Positions 16,503-26,341 of a DNA stretch of 64,000 bases are shown here, piece after piece. This DNA is from Lepagella muris (GTDB lineage Bacteria > Bacteroidota > Bacteroidia > Bacteroidales > Muribaculaceae): NCBI RefSeq assembly GCF_004793975.1, contig NZ_SRYB01000012.1, positions 55,924 through 119,923 on the forward strand. Reading direction: 5' to 3'. Position numbers and translations under genes: made by a program. Position 1 is the first letter of the stretch, and every line of letters starts with the position of its first letter. The notes under the pieces were generated by a model. That model was not told the DNA's origin and searched no databases. It was given only the letters and a program-made list of their open reading frames with translations.

Positions 16503-18905
16503 ATGGATAACACAAAAACAAAACCGGAAGGTATCTCCGGATTCTCGGATTTTTCAATTAAGGATTACATACAGGCATGTAAATCACGATGGCAATGGAT
16601 ATTGTTATCGTTGATTATATGTGTTGGAGCAGGTGTGCTTTATATACTTTGTCAGCAGCCGGAATATCAGCGTACGGAAGAGGTTTTGATAAAAGATCAA
16701 GAGGGTGGATCTGGAGTCCCTGACATGGCTGGTGTATTCTCTTCATTTGGACTTGTGTCAAGTAATACAAGCGTTTACAATGAGTTGATTTCTCTTAAAT
16801 CTCCGGCAGTGATGTATGAGGTCGCCCGAAGACTGCATCTTGATATGAACTATGACCGTCTGGGTGGATTCCATCCGGTAACGCTATACGGACACACGTT
16901 GCCTTACATTGTAGATATGCAAGGTATAGAGGAACAAGGTGGCGCATCTTTCAAAATGGAACTCTCTGCTGATGGCAATATAAAAATGAGGGAGTTTCGT
17001 AAATTTACAATCGATGGAAAGATAGAACTTGCTGGAGAGGCTACTCTTCCTAAAGGGAAAGAATCTGTCAAGACTCCGATAGGAATAGTTAAGGTCACTC
17101 CGAATCCGGAATATGACGGACTTCCTATAACTGAATCTATTGAATTGAAAGTGGTCAAGAAACCAATGCAGACCACTGTGGAAAATTATGGGGAGAAGCT
17201 TAATGGAGATCTTGTTAATCAGGATGCAGAAATAATTGGTCTTACAATAAGGGATGTCAGTGTGCAGAGAGCTGAAGATATTCTGAATACAGTGCTTCTT
17301 GTCTACAATGAGAATTGGATTGAAGATAAAAATAAGATGGCAGTCGCTACATCTGCATTTATCGACGAGCGTCTTCGTCTGATACAACAGGAACTCGGAG
17401 ATGTGGACAGCAATATTGCAAAATATCAGACAACCACAGGAAGCCCTGACCTTATAGCTTCGGCTCAGGCATCCATGGAGAAAGAATCGAATCTTGAACA
17501 GTCGATATTGAATATTGAAAATCAACTTTCGATTACTACCTATATGAAGGATTTCCTGGATGACAGTGCCAATAAATTTAATATCATACCAGCTAATACA
17601 GGTCTTGATAATCCTTCGATAGAGAAAGATATCGCCACTTATAATACGATTCTGTTGGCTCGTAATAATCTTGTAAGCAATTCGTCGGAACGTAATCCTC
17701 TTGTCGAGGATTATGACTCTCAGCTGAACGGACTCCGAGAGTCAATCACTCGCAGTATGTCAAACCGTATCGCCGGACTGAAGACCCGTCTGCGTAGTTT
17801 CCGTGAAGAGAAGATTAAGACAACAGGCAAGATCGCCGGGACTTCAGAGAAGGCATTGCCGTTGTTGTCTGACACACGCCAGCAGAAGGTGAAGGAAGGT
17901 CTGTATCTGTTCCTTCTCCAGAAGCGTGAGGAGAATGAACTTAGCCAGAAGTTTACGGCTGAAAATACACGCGTGATAACACCTCCGATGGGTTCTCTTA
18001 AACCTGTATCTCCAAAGAAGAAACTTATTCTTGCAGTGACATTCCTACTTGGTCTTGCATTACCGTTGATAACGATATATATGCTTGAAACCGGCAATAC
18101 GAAAGTCAGAAGTAAGAAAGATCTTGATGGTGTAAAGATTCCGTTCGCCGGAGAGATACCGTTTGTCGGCAAGCGTAAGAAATTTAAGGTTGTGGTCAAG
18201 AAGAATAAGAAACTTGAGGATGAGAAACCTCCACTTGCAGTCGTTGAGGAGGGTAAGCGTGATGTGGTCAACGAGGCTTTCCGCGTAATTCGCAGCAATA
18301 TCGATTTCATGTCGGGCAAGGGTGATGGTTCTCAGATAATCATGCTCACGTCGTTCAATCCGGGTAGTGGAAAGTCATTCATATCATATAATTTGGGACT
18401 CAGTTTTGCCCTAAAGAAGAAGAGGGTGCTTCTGATTGATTGTGATCTCCGTCATGGTTCCTCCTCAATGTTTGTCGGCATGCCTCATAAGGGAATCACG
18501 GATTATCTGACTGGAAATAATGATAATTGGCGGAGTCTTATCGTCAAGGTGCAGGATAATGAATTGCTGTCGATCCTTCCGGTAGGAAAGATGCCGCCTA
18601 ATCCTGCGGAACTTCTTGAAAACGGCAGATTGACTGACCTGTTGAATGAGGTCAGAGGAGAGTATGACTACGTGCTGCTTGACTGTCCGCCTGTCAACAT
18701 TGTCGTCGATACTCAGATTGTTGGTCAATATGCCGACCGCACACTGTTTGTGGTGCGTGCCGGTCTGCTTGAACGAGAGGCATTAACGGAACTTAATGAG
18801 TTCTATGAGAATAAGAAATTCAAGAATATGAGCCTTATTCTGAATGGAACAGAGGCGGTACATAGCCGCTATTACACATACGGTAACTATCAAAGTTATC
18901 AGTAA
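16503..18905 (+). CDS. wzc: Polysaccharide co-polymerase / tyrosine autokinase (Wzc family)
   Basis: This 800-residue inner-membrane protein joins an N-terminal Wzz domain (transmembrane segment about 32-50, long coiled periplasmic part, second segment about 505-525) to a cytoplasmic BY-kinase. Kinase motifs are Walker A NPGSGKSF, Walker A' LLIDCDLRHG and Walker B VLLDCPP. The last twelve residues contain five tyrosines, the usual autophosphorylation tail. It should control chain length and export with Wza. The downstream PHP phosphatase is the expected counter-enzyme. Confidence 0.93.
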   Translation: MDNTKTKPEGISGFSDFSIKDYIQACKSRWQWILLSLIICVGAGVLYILCQQPEYQRTEEVLIKDQEGGSGVPDMAGVFSSFGLVSSNTSVYNELISLKSPAVMYEVARRLHLDMNYDRLGGFHPVTLYGHTLPYIVDMQGIEEQGGASFKMELSADGNIKMREFRKFTIDGKIELAGEATLPKGKESVKTPIGIVKVTPNPEYDGLPITESIELKVVKKPMQTTVENYGEKLNGDLVNQDAEIIGLTIRDVSVQRAEDILNTVLLVYNENWIEDKNKMAVATSAFIDERLRLIQQELGDVDSNIAKYQTTTGSPDLIASAQASMEKESNLEQSILNIENQLSITTYMKDFLDDSANKFNIIPANTGLDNPSIEKDIATYNTILLARNNLVSNSSERNPLVEDYDSQLNGLRESITRSMSNRIAGLKTRLRSFREEKIKTTGKIAGTSEKALPLLSDTRQQKVKEGLYLFLLQKREENELSQKFTAENTRVITPPMGSLKPVSPKKKLILAVTFLLGLALPLITIYMLETGNTKVRSKKDLDGVKIPFAGEIPFVGKRKKFKVVVKKNKKLEDEKPPLAVVEEGKRDVVNEAFRVIRSNIDFMSGKGDGSQIIMLTSFNPGSGKSFISYNLGLSFALKKKRVLLIDCDLRHGSSSMFVGMPHKGITDYLTGNNDNWRSLIVKVQDNELLSILPVGKMPPNPAELLENGRLTDLLNEVRGEYDYVLLDCPPVNIVVDTQIVGQYADRTLFVVRAGLLEREALTELNEFYENKKFKNMSLILNGTEAVHSRYYTYGNYQSYQ

Positions 18906-18970
18906 GTTAATATAAGAATAACCATTTAATCCATCATACTTCATCCTTTATACCTTCATACATAAAAAAG

Positions 18971-19699
18971 ATGTGGCCATTTAAGACAGTGAAATCAATA
19001 AAGGAATCCGGAATGTTTGACGGATTCATCGATTGGCATTCCCATATATTGCCGGGAGTGGACGATGGCATAAAGAGGATGAGCGATTCGCTTGAAGTGT
19101 TGCGTTTCTATGAGGATTTGGGAATAAGGCATGTGTGGCTCACTCCTCACATAATGGAGGACTATCCCAATACCACAGCAGAATTAAGAGCACGCTTTGA
19201 GGAACTTAAGAAAGAGTGGAATGGTAAGGTCGAGTTGCATCTTGCCGCAGAGAATATGCTTGACACACTTTTTGAAGAGCGTCTGGAAGCTGGTGATTTT
19301 TTGCCGATAGGAGAGGATGGCAGGCATCTTCTTGTTGAGACGTCTTACTATACTCCCCCGATCGGAATGGATGAACTTCTTGATAAGGTCAAGAGTGCCG
19401 GTTACTTCCCGGTGCTTGCTCATCCGGAGCGTTACCGCTATATGGATGAGGGTGACTATATCCGTTTGAAAGAACTTGGAGTGTTGTTTCAGATAAATTT
19501 CGCATCTTTGGTTGGAGGCTATGGCGATACTGCACGTAAGAAATGTGAATGGTTGTTGTCAAAAGGGATGGCAGACCTGACAGGTAGCGACCTTCATCGT
19601 CTTGATGCCACCCAAAGGATGATTGCATTGAAGCCTACGAAGAATAGTGTGCTCGATAATCTTCGTGAAGTGGTATCCAATGGAGGGAAATTTCATTGA
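18971..19699 (+). CDS. PHP-family protein-tyrosine phosphatase (CpsB/YwqE type)
   Basis: This 242-residue protein has the metal-binding PHP motifs DWHSHILPGVDDG, LTPHI, AHPERYRY and GSDLHRLD of CpsB/YwqE manganese-dependent tyrosine phosphatases. It should dephosphorylate the tyrosine tail of the adjacent Wzc kinase and so set the cycle of polysaccharide assembly. A 65-bp gap separates it from wzc. Start at ATG 18971 gives about 20 residues before the first metal motif, normal for the family. Confidence 0.9.
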   Translation: MWPFKTVKSIKESGMFDGFIDWHSHILPGVDDGIKRMSDSLEVLRFYEDLGIRHVWLTPHIMEDYPNTTAELRARFEELKKEWNGKVELHLAAENMLDTLFEERLEAGDFLPIGEDGRHLLVETSYYTPPIGMDELLDKVKSAGYFPVLAHPERYRYMDEGDYIRLKELGVLFQINFASLVGGYGDTARKKCEWLLSKGMADLTGSDLHRLDATQRMIALKPTKNSVLDNLREVVSNGGKFH

Positions 19700-19725
19700 C
19701 CTGATTCAGATAATTGCATTGTATA

Positions 19726-20661
19726 ATGGAAGAAGGGAAGTGTAGTTCGGTAGCTGTGCTCATGAGCACTTATAATGGCGAATTGTATCTGAGAGAGCAG
19801 CTTGATTCCATATTCCGACAGAAATATGTGAATGTCACTATCTATGTCAGGGATGATGGATCTGCCGACAACACTATTGATATATTGTCAGACTACGAGA
19901 AATGCTATCCTGGAAAAATATATGTGGATAGGGGCATTAACGTTGGTTGGAAACGTTCATTTATGGAACTTGTGCGAAGGACGTCTAAATTGTCATGTAA
20001 ATATGATTATTATGCCTTTTCCGACCAAGATGATATATGGCTTCCGGAAAAATTGAAGAGGGCGACAGAATCCCTTTCTGAGATTAAGAATGAAATAAAG
20101 CTTTATTGCTCCAATCAGTATTACTATAAGGATGGGGTAAATCAAGGATGTGTCAGGACGCGAGAGGTGATGAAGCCTACAGTGGAGAATAGTTTGATTC
20201 GTAATCTGGCAATAGGATGTACGATAGTGACTTCTCCGCGTCTTATGATGTTGATGGCATCCGGAGAACCGGCGGGTCCGCCACCACATGATTTTTGGAT
20301 ATATCAGTTGGCTGTGTTGATGGGGGAGGCTATTGTGGATCATAATAGTTATATTTTGTATAGACAACATAATACAAATCAGATAGGAGCTAAGAAAAGT
20401 AAGTTCGATATATGGAAACGACGTGTCAGAAAGTTATTGTTTCCAGATATAAAACATGAACGGGAGATACAAGCAAGAGAATTATTGCGAATATATTCGG
20501 AATTTATGTCAGAAGATGTTCGACTCAAAGTTGGACGTGTGGCATATTACCGAAAATCATTTGCAAGCCGTCTTAGGCTGATGATGAATCATAATTATAC
20601 ATCAGGAAAGGCTTCAAATGATTTTTGGCTACGACTTAGAATTTTATTTGGACAATTATAG
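19726..20661 (+). CDS. Glycosyltransferase family 2
   Basis: This 311-residue GT-A enzyme begins with the family 2 pattern VAVLMSTYNGELYLREQLDSI and continues with VRDDGSADNT and FSDQDDIW (DXD-type metal site). It should add one sugar to the lipid-linked repeat unit on the cytoplasmic face. The closest type I recognise is the rhamnosyltransferase/RgpF-like group, but donor and acceptor are unknown. The first in-frame ATG (19726) is used in place of an upstream TTG. AT content rises clearly from the middle of this gene. Confidence 0.85.
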   Translation: MEEGKCSSVAVLMSTYNGELYLREQLDSIFRQKYVNVTIYVRDDGSADNTIDILSDYEKCYPGKIYVDRGINVGWKRSFMELVRRTSKLSCKYDYYAFSDQDDIWLPEKLKRATESLSEIKNEIKLYCSNQYYYKDGVNQGCVRTREVMKPTVENSLIRNLAIGCTIVTSPRLMMLMASGEPAGPPPHDFWIYQLAVLMGEAIVDHNSYILYRQHNTNQIGAKKSKFDIWKRRVRKLLFPDIKHEREIQARELLRIYSEFMSEDVRLKVGRVAYYRKSFASRLRLMMNHNYTSGKASNDFWLRLRILFGQL

Positions 20662-20689
20662 AAATAATAATCATTAAAGGACAGATGGT

Positions 20690-21847
20690 ATGAAGATATT
20701 GGTTGTGACAGATCAAACGCTATTGATGGAGGGTGAGAAGATTCTTGGATCTACAAACTTTACAAACATTATTAAGCGTCTATGTGTTATTGGAGAGTTG
20801 CATTTGTGTCTTCAAAAACCGAAAGAGAATGGTAATTGTATTCAGGTTTTTAATGATTGCCTAAATGATTATATAATCCATGATAATATCTGCTATATTA
20901 ATAAGTCCTTTGTATGGCCGTCATCAAATGTCATTAGCACATTGAAGGAGGCTATTTCAAAGGTGGATTTGGTTATAGGCTATGTGCCATCGCTTAATGC
21001 GGAATTTGCGGCACACCTTGCTCATAAAGCTCGGAAAAAATATTTTGCCCTAATGGTTGCGTGTCCGTGGGATGGGCTGTGGAATCAGGATTGGAAACGT
21101 AAGATAGCCGCCCCATATCGTTATCTTATGAATAGACGAGTGTTGAGTAGGTCTGATTATGCATTATATGTCACAAATAAATTTCTACAAAAACGTTATC
21201 CCACAAATGGAATCAGCATAGGATTATCTGATGTCGTGCTTGAAAAATGTGATGACAATGTATTGGAGCAACGTAAGAGGAAAATTAATATTTTGTCTGA
21301 TAATGGAATTATAAGGATAGCAACAGTGGCAATGCTAAATATTCGATATAAGGGACAGCGTTTTGTTATTCGAGCATTGAGAAAACTTAAAGATATGGGA
21401 TACAATAACTATCATTATTTTCTTATCGGTGGAGGTGATGATAGTGCCTTACGAAAAGAGGCAGAGAAGCTGGGTGTGATAGATCAGATTCATTTTGTTG
21501 GTAAAATGTCGCATGAAGAGGTATTCAATATTCTTGATGATGTGGATATATATGTGCATCCATCGCTTCAGGAAGGTTTGCCTCGTAGTGTGGTTGAGGC
21601 AATGAGTAGGGCTCTTCCATGTATCGGAGCAAGGACAGGAGCAATACCTGAATTGTTGAATAATGATTTTATTGTGTCTCGAAAGTCAGTTGATGATATA
21701 GTTGACCGGCTTTTGACAATGAGAGATAAGAAAATCATGCTTAAGGAGGCAGAACGTAATTTTGAAGAGGCAAAGAAATTTGAGTGCGAATTATTGGATA
21801 AACGTAGGAATATTTTTTATGATAAGATTCGTCAAGACTTTAATTAA
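20690..21847 (+). CDS. Glycosyltransferase family 4 (GT-B)
   Basis: This 385-residue GT-B enzyme has the C-terminal donor-site pattern of group 1 transferases: IRIATVAMLNIRYKGQRFVIRAL, LIGGGDDSALRKEAEKLG, then VHPSLQEGLPRSVVEAMSRALPCIGARTGAIPEL with the EX7E-like element. The N-terminal acceptor half is divergent, as usual. Specificity cannot be predicted. The gene is AT-rich compared with the housekeeping genes around the locus. Confidence 0.85.
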   Translation: MKILVVTDQTLLMEGEKILGSTNFTNIIKRLCVIGELHLCLQKPKENGNCIQVFNDCLNDYIIHDNICYINKSFVWPSSNVISTLKEAISKVDLVIGYVPSLNAEFAAHLAHKARKKYFALMVACPWDGLWNQDWKRKIAAPYRYLMNRRVLSRSDYALYVTNKFLQKRYPTNGISIGLSDVVLEKCDDNVLEQRKRKINILSDNGIIRIATVAMLNIRYKGQRFVIRALRKLKDMGYNNYHYFLIGGGDDSALRKEAEKLGVIDQIHFVGKMSHEEVFNILDDVDIYVHPSLQEGLPRSVVEAMSRALPCIGARTGAIPELLNNDFIVSRKSVDDIVDRLLTMRDKKIMLKEAERNFEEAKKFECELLDKRRNIFYDKIRQDFN

Positions 21848-21861
21848 TTTTAAATAAAATT

Positions 21862-22440
21862 ATGGGCAAACGAGGACATTATCAATACTTAACTAATGTA
21901 ATAGGGAAGATATTTGGAATTTTACCAAAGTCTGTGTTGAAATTTATATATGGCTTGACATGTAATATGTCAGGATTTGTCGGGTTGGGATTCAGGTATG
22001 TCTGTTTGAAAAATATGATAAAAACATGTGGGGAAAATGTTGCAATATTTCCATACTGTATTATTAGACATCCAGAAAATCTGTCAATAGGTAGCAATGT
22101 GAGCATTCATCCGTATTGCTATATTGATGCAATAGGAGGAGTTGATATAAATGACAACGTTTCAATTGCAAATCATTGCTCAATCATTTCTTTTGGACAT
22201 AGTTGGGAAAATAAAGAAGAACCTATTAAATATAATCCATTGATAATGACTCCTATTGAAATAGGATCAGATGTATGGATAGGATGTGGAGTGAGAATAA
22301 TAGGTCCGTGTAAAATTGAAAGTCGGACAGTGATCGCAGCAGGTGCGGTTGCTCGTGGATCTTTGGCTGGTCACTCTATCTATGGAGGAGTGCCGGTTAA
22401 GTTGATAAAGAAAATTTCGAGTCTTGATCCCAATTTTTGA
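21862..22440 (+). CDS. Hexapeptide-repeat acyltransferase (LbH family)
   Basis: This 192-residue protein contains left-handed beta-helix hexapeptide repeats (NLSIGSNVSIHPYCYIDAIGGVDINDNVSIA) and the acetyltransferase loop with ISFGHSWEN and IEIGSDVWIGCGVRI, ending in GGVPVKLIKKI. It is probably a sugar O-acetyltransferase decorating the repeat unit, of the WbbJ/maltose-acetyltransferase type. It ends 24 bp from the convergent wzy-like gene. Confidence 0.85.
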   Translation: MGKRGHYQYLTNVIGKIFGILPKSVLKFIYGLTCNMSGFVGLGFRYVCLKNMIKTCGENVAIFPYCIIRHPENLSIGSNVSIHPYCYIDAIGGVDINDNVSIANHCSIISFGHSWENKEEPIKYNPLIMTPIEIGSDVWIGCGVRIIGPCKIESRTVIAAGAVARGSLAGHSIYGGVPVKLIKKISSLDPNF

Positions 22441-22464
22441 GGAATTGAAAAATTTTTTGTCATT

Positions 22465-23559
22465 TTATTTCCCAGAAAATAATGATCTCCATATTCGTTC
22501 TCGTTCAGTGATTTGCTTGGGATTGAAGATTGAGACATATGGAAGCCATCCATGATACATTTGGTAATAATAAAAAGATTGAGTTGCCAATGTAAAGCAG
22601 ATAAGTCCTACCCTGATCCATTCTTTAACTTGGCGTAGACATATGAAATTTGCGATTGCTACAGTGACGAACATTGTAGTGTAATTGGATATTCTGGAGA
22701 ATATTATAGGTATGGAGAATGTGCCTATGCTCAAGAGTATATGAAGAAGAATCATCTGTTGGAAATCTGTTTTTAATTTTGAAATCCTAAATGCTGCGAA
22801 AACAGCGATAGCCGGTAAAGCATATCTTATAAGGTGAGCGATTCTCCAGTTTAGATTATAGTTGGTGGAAGTGTATTGTTCAATTCTTCTCGTAACAGAC
22901 GGGATGGAGATAATGTCCCCTAACTTTTCAATTAGAGGAGTAATTGTTAAAAAAAGGATACATATTATTATTAATGAGAGATTAGGCTTTATAATTTTAA
23001 CAAGAGGTAGAAACCATATTATTATTGCAGAATAATGTAAAGATATCGAAAGAAATGAAATAAGATAGAATTTTAACCACTTTTTATTTTCAAAATTTCT
23101 ATAATTTAGCAGGAATATACTGATTGCAGCACTTTCTCTCATAACCTCAACGGAAAAGTATAGCCATTGGAGAATAAGATAAAACATTATTCCGACAAAT
23201 ACATTTCTACAGTATCGATATAGGAATATGAAAATACAGCCGTTTGTAATCGTGGCCATTATTACTTGTACTGGCCAGAATTCTTTAGTGAAAGATTTGC
23301 ATATTGCACATATAAAAAGATAACCGGGCTCATGTCGTTCTAAAAAAATCTTTACAGTCCAGAATTTATCAAGAGAACGAGCCTTGGTATATGTTTTCAT
23401 ATATCCTATGGTATCAAAACCAACTCGATAACGCATTCCTAATAAAATTATAATATATACTAATATTATAACCATCAGTGTCTTTTGTTTTGCAGGAGGC
23501 ATTTTTTTATTAAAAATTATGCCTAATGTAGCTAATATAAACGGTACTAGGTATTCCAT
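22465..23559 (-). CDS. EpsG/Wzy-like oligosaccharide repeat-unit polymerase
   Basis: This 364-residue protein is highly hydrophobic with about ten transmembrane segments and has the EpsG-family N-terminal features LLGMRYRVGFDTIGYMKTY and RHEPGYLFI. EpsG/Wzy proteins polymerise lipid-linked repeat units at the periplasmic face. It is read on the minus strand with the flippase gene; its ATG overlaps the flippase stop codon by one base. Sequence is very AT-rich, as Wzy genes commonly are. Polymerase function is a family-level inference. Confidence 0.75.
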   Translation of the reverse strand: MEYLVPFILATLGIIFNKKMPPAKQKTLMVIILVYIIILLGMRYRVGFDTIGYMKTYTKARSLDKFWTVKIFLERHEPGYLFICAICKSFTKEFWPVQVIMATITNGCIFIFLYRYCRNVFVGIMFYLILQWLYFSVEVMRESAAISIFLLNYRNFENKKWLKFYLISFLSISLHYSAIIIWFLPLVKIIKPNLSLIIICILFLTITPLIEKLGDIISIPSVTRRIEQYTSTNYNLNWRIAHLIRYALPAIAVFAAFRISKLKTDFQQMILLHILLSIGTFSIPIIFSRISNYTTMFVTVAIANFICLRQVKEWIRVGLICFTLATQSFYYYQMYHGWLPYVSIFNPKQITERERIWRSLFSGK

Positions 23560-24788
23560 TATTTGTCTTGAATAGGTCTATTTAGATGTGATTTTAATAA
23601 ATTTTCTGTTGAAACCAACCAGATTATACATGCTGCAGTCTGCGATATTACAAGCGACCAGATTACGGCGTTCATTCCAAGCAGTGATGCCGCGAGGAGA
23701 AGTGCAATCACAATGACTGATTTTATGGTTTCAAGATATAGGATCTTTTTTGTGGTGCCCAAGGTCTTCAGTATGTTGCGGCAAAGCACTTGGATAGATG
23801 CCGGGCAGATTGTGAGCGATAATACTTGGAATATTCCGGTTGCAGCCAACCATTTTTCACCAAGTGTAATTGAAATTATCTGATTGGAGAATATTATGAA
23901 TATGGCGGAGACTCCGACGAGGGCTAAAATCAGCAGGCGGAGCATCTTGTGGTATGTTGCACGTATTTTCGTCACGTCCTCAAACTTTGCAAGCATGGGA
24001 AATATACTTTGATCCATGAGGGATGTGCAGGTGCTTTGGCAGAAATTCGTGATTCGTGATACCTGCGTATAATATCCGGTGAATTGCAACGTGGTGATTT
24101 TTGCGATTATATTTGTAGATATGTTGTTTGCCAATGTTCTGACTGTATCTGACCCAAAGAGACTTATACCGAAAGAGAATTGATAGCGGAATGATTCTTT
24201 TGAAAAAGTGAGAGACGGAATAAATCGGTTATAGATTTCCAGAAATACCACATGGCACAATGCGAGAACAATCTGTTGCCATACGAGCGACCAATAGCCG
24301 TATCCTTTATGAGCCATCCATATAGCCACGGCAAGAGATATGATGCCGGAAATTACATTTATGACTGCATATATCTTGAATTTCAGGTCGCGGAAAATCA
24401 TTATTCTTTGCACCACGCGGAATGCATGTATTATTATTGTCAGACTGATTACACGCACGACATCTGTAAGCTGTGGGCGATCATAAAAGTCTGCCAGTAG
24501 TGGGGAGGAGAAATATAGAATCCCATAAAGGAGAAAACTCACTGCAAGATTATAGTAGAACAGGGTGGAATAATCAGTGCGGGATACCTCTTTCTTGCGT
24601 AATAGAGCCCCGCCCATCTCGGAGTCGACCATCATCTGAGAAAAGGCAATGAATATTGTCACTATGCCGATTATTCCAAAGTCGGCAGGCGTCAGCAATC
24701 TCGCCAAAATTATAGTTGATAGGAATGTGATTCCTGACTGTCCAAACTGGGACACGACATTCCATATTATAGCTGTTCTGAAACGCAT
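23559..24788 (-). CDS. wzx: Oligosaccharide flippase (Wzx, MOP superfamily)
   Basis: This 409-residue polytopic protein (about twelve hydrophobic segments) begins AIIWNVVSQFGQSGITFLSTIILARLLTPADFGIIG, the typical N-terminus of polysaccharide flippases related to RfbX/WzxC; further matches are MVDSEMGGALLRKKEVS and YYTQVSRITNFCQS. It should move undecaprenyl-linked repeat units across the inner membrane. The ATG at 24788 is chosen since the longer frame adds a non-conserved basic stretch. The pair wzx-wzy is opposite to the rest of the locus, an odd arrangement. Confidence 0.85.
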   Translation of the reverse strand: MRFRTAIIWNVVSQFGQSGITFLSTIILARLLTPADFGIIGIVTIFIAFSQMMVDSEMGGALLRKKEVSRTDYSTLFYYNLAVSFLLYGILYFSSPLLADFYDRPQLTDVVRVISLTIIIHAFRVVQRIMIFRDLKFKIYAVINVISGIISLAVAIWMAHKGYGYWSLVWQQIVLALCHVVFLEIYNRFIPSLTFSKESFRYQFSFGISLFGSDTVRTLANNISTNIIAKITTLQFTGYYTQVSRITNFCQSTCTSLMDQSIFPMLAKFEDVTKIRATYHKMLRLLILALVGVSAIFIIFSNQIISITLGEKWLAATGIFQVLSLTICPASIQVLCRNILKTLGTTKKILYLETIKSVIVIALLLAASLLGMNAVIWSLVISQTAACIIWLVSTENLLKSHLNRPIQDK

Positions 24789-24960
24789 AATAATTTTATA
24801 TTGTCTGATTTGAACCACGAAATATTTAGACAACTTAAATTAAAAACGCATCATAGATAGGAATTATTTTGTAGGCTATTCCGATACCGGGATTAAGGTT
24901 GGAACAATCACTAAGCCTCCATTTTTTATGAAACGGGATCTAAAGCGTCGGTTACAAGTA

Positions 24961-24968
24961 TATTTTTG
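24961..24968 (+). promoter_or_regulatory. Possible promoter -7 element for the downstream glycosyltransferase
   Basis: TATTTTTG fits the -7 consensus TAnnTTTG. No clear -33 TTTG is placed correctly. Transcription from here would give about 110 nt of leader before the ATG at 25084. It lies in the 295-bp divergent gap between wzx and the glycosyltransferase, in which I see no gene. Confidence 0.4.
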
Positions 24969-25083
24969 TGATTGCTAAAACTGACATATATAATTGCATC
25001 GGACAATAAAAGGCAAAATATAACGTATCTTATTAAGTGATAATAATAGCAAGAACAACTGATACAATCTCCCTTTAATTGAA

Positions 25084-26220
25084 ATGAAGGAACTTTTGCT
25101 GGTTATAAATGAAGATCGCTTCTTCTTGTCTCATCGCACTCGGATAGCGGAGGTTGCGGCACGTAACGGATGGAGTGTGACGTTAGTCACTAAGGATACG
25201 GGTCAGCGCGGAGAGATTGAGAAGATGGGTTTCAACTATATCGAACTTCCGATCAATCCTACAGGAATGAAGATTGGTGATGAATTGAAGACGCTGATAT
25301 TCCTATATAAACTGTATCGGAAGCATCCGGATGCCATAATTCATCATGTCGGTCTTAAGAATATGCTGTGGGGTGGTCTGGCATCTCGGCTCACCAAGAC
25401 CAGGGGTGTGGTGTATGCTGTCAGTGGATTGGGCACTCTGTTTGGGGAAGATAATATCGGGAAAGTTGCAAAGGTCATACAGAAGTTTCTTAAATTCTCC
25501 ATGAAGAAACGCAATATATCAGTTATCTTTCAGAATCATGATGACGAGCGGTTGTTTCTTGAGAGTGGGATAGTTGACAAGAGTAAGATATGCTTCATAA
25601 AGGGTTCAGGAGTGGATCTTTCGGAATATAATTTTTCCGAGGTGCCGTTAGAGACGCCATTGGTGGTGATATTCACGGCAAGGATGCTTCGTGAGAAGGG
25701 TGTGCCGGATCTTGTGGCTGCGGCAGAACTTCTGCGTGGAGAATTTGAGGGGAAAGTTGAATTCTGGTTATGTGGAGGATTGTCAAGTAATCCATCGGCA
25801 ATGAAGGAGGAGGAGATTAATGGGATGATTGACGGTAAATATATAAAATGGCTTGGACATCGTTGTGACATTTCCGACCTGCTCCGGAAGTCATCCATAA
25901 TGTGCTTCCCGAGCTACTACCGTGAGGGTGTGCCAAAGTCACTGATAGAGGCATCTGCCGTAGGACGTCCGATTGTCACCACAGATTCTGTAGGTTGTCG
26001 CGACACGGTGGAAGATGGAGTCAACGGTTTTATAGTCCCTACTCATTCTCCGGAGAGGATAGCAGAGGCATTGCGTAGTCTGATCACTAATCCTCAGCTC
26101 ATGCGAAAGATGGGCGAGGAGTCACGCCGTATGGCTGAACTCGACTATGACGTGAATAAGGTGGCGGCGACGCACCTTAACATTTATGAACAACTTATGC
26201 GCACCCAGTGTGCACTGTAA
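25084..26220 (+). CDS. Glycosyltransferase family 4 (GT-B)
   Basis: This 378-residue enzyme has the N-terminal half of Bacteroidales GT4 proteins (EDRFFLSHRTRIAEVAARNGW, HHVGLKNMLWGGLASRLTKT, YAVSGLGTLFGED) and the C-terminal donor-binding half (FTARMLREKGVPDLVAAAELL, WLGHRCDISDLLRKSSIMCFPSYYREGVPKSLIEASAVGRPIV). This layout is seen in PglA/WbpT-like transferases acting near the end of repeat-unit synthesis; exact sugar unknown. Its base composition is closer to the chromosome average than the genes to its left. Confidence 0.87.
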   Translation: MKELLLVINEDRFFLSHRTRIAEVAARNGWSVTLVTKDTGQRGEIEKMGFNYIELPINPTGMKIGDELKTLIFLYKLYRKHPDAIIHHVGLKNMLWGGLASRLTKTRGVVYAVSGLGTLFGEDNIGKVAKVIQKFLKFSMKKRNISVIFQNHDDERLFLESGIVDKSKICFIKGSGVDLSEYNFSEVPLETPLVVIFTARMLREKGVPDLVAAAELLRGEFEGKVEFWLCGGLSSNPSAMKEEEINGMIDGKYIKWLGHRCDISDLLRKSSIMCFPSYYREGVPKSLIEASAVGRPIVTTDSVGCRDTVEDGVNGFIVPTHSPERIAEALRSLITNPQLMRKMGEESRRMAELDYDVNKVAATHLNIYEQLMRTQCAL

Positions 26221-26224
26221 CATA

Positions 26225-26268
26225 TCACATTACCGTGTGCATGATGTCACATTATCATGTGCATGATG
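26225..26268. repeat. Two-copy 22-bp tandem repeat
   Basis: Two adjacent copies (26225-26246 and 26247-26268) of a unit beginning TCACATTA and ending GTGCATGATG differ at two positions. They start four bases after the glycosyltransferase stop codon and sit just before the terminator. Confidence 0.7.
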
Positions 26269-26274
26269 TATGAA

Positions 26275-26305
26275 AAAGGGAACCAGGTTTGACCTGATTC
26301 CCTTT
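26275..26305. terminator. Rho-independent terminator
   Basis: A 14-bp stem with one mismatch (26275-26288 with 26292-26305) and a TTG loop has an A run on the left and a T run on the right. It separates the convergent glycosyltransferase and fba genes and can serve both strands. Confidence 0.7.
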
Positions 26306-26341
26306 ATTTCGTATCATTGCTGACTGATTATGCATCAAGGA

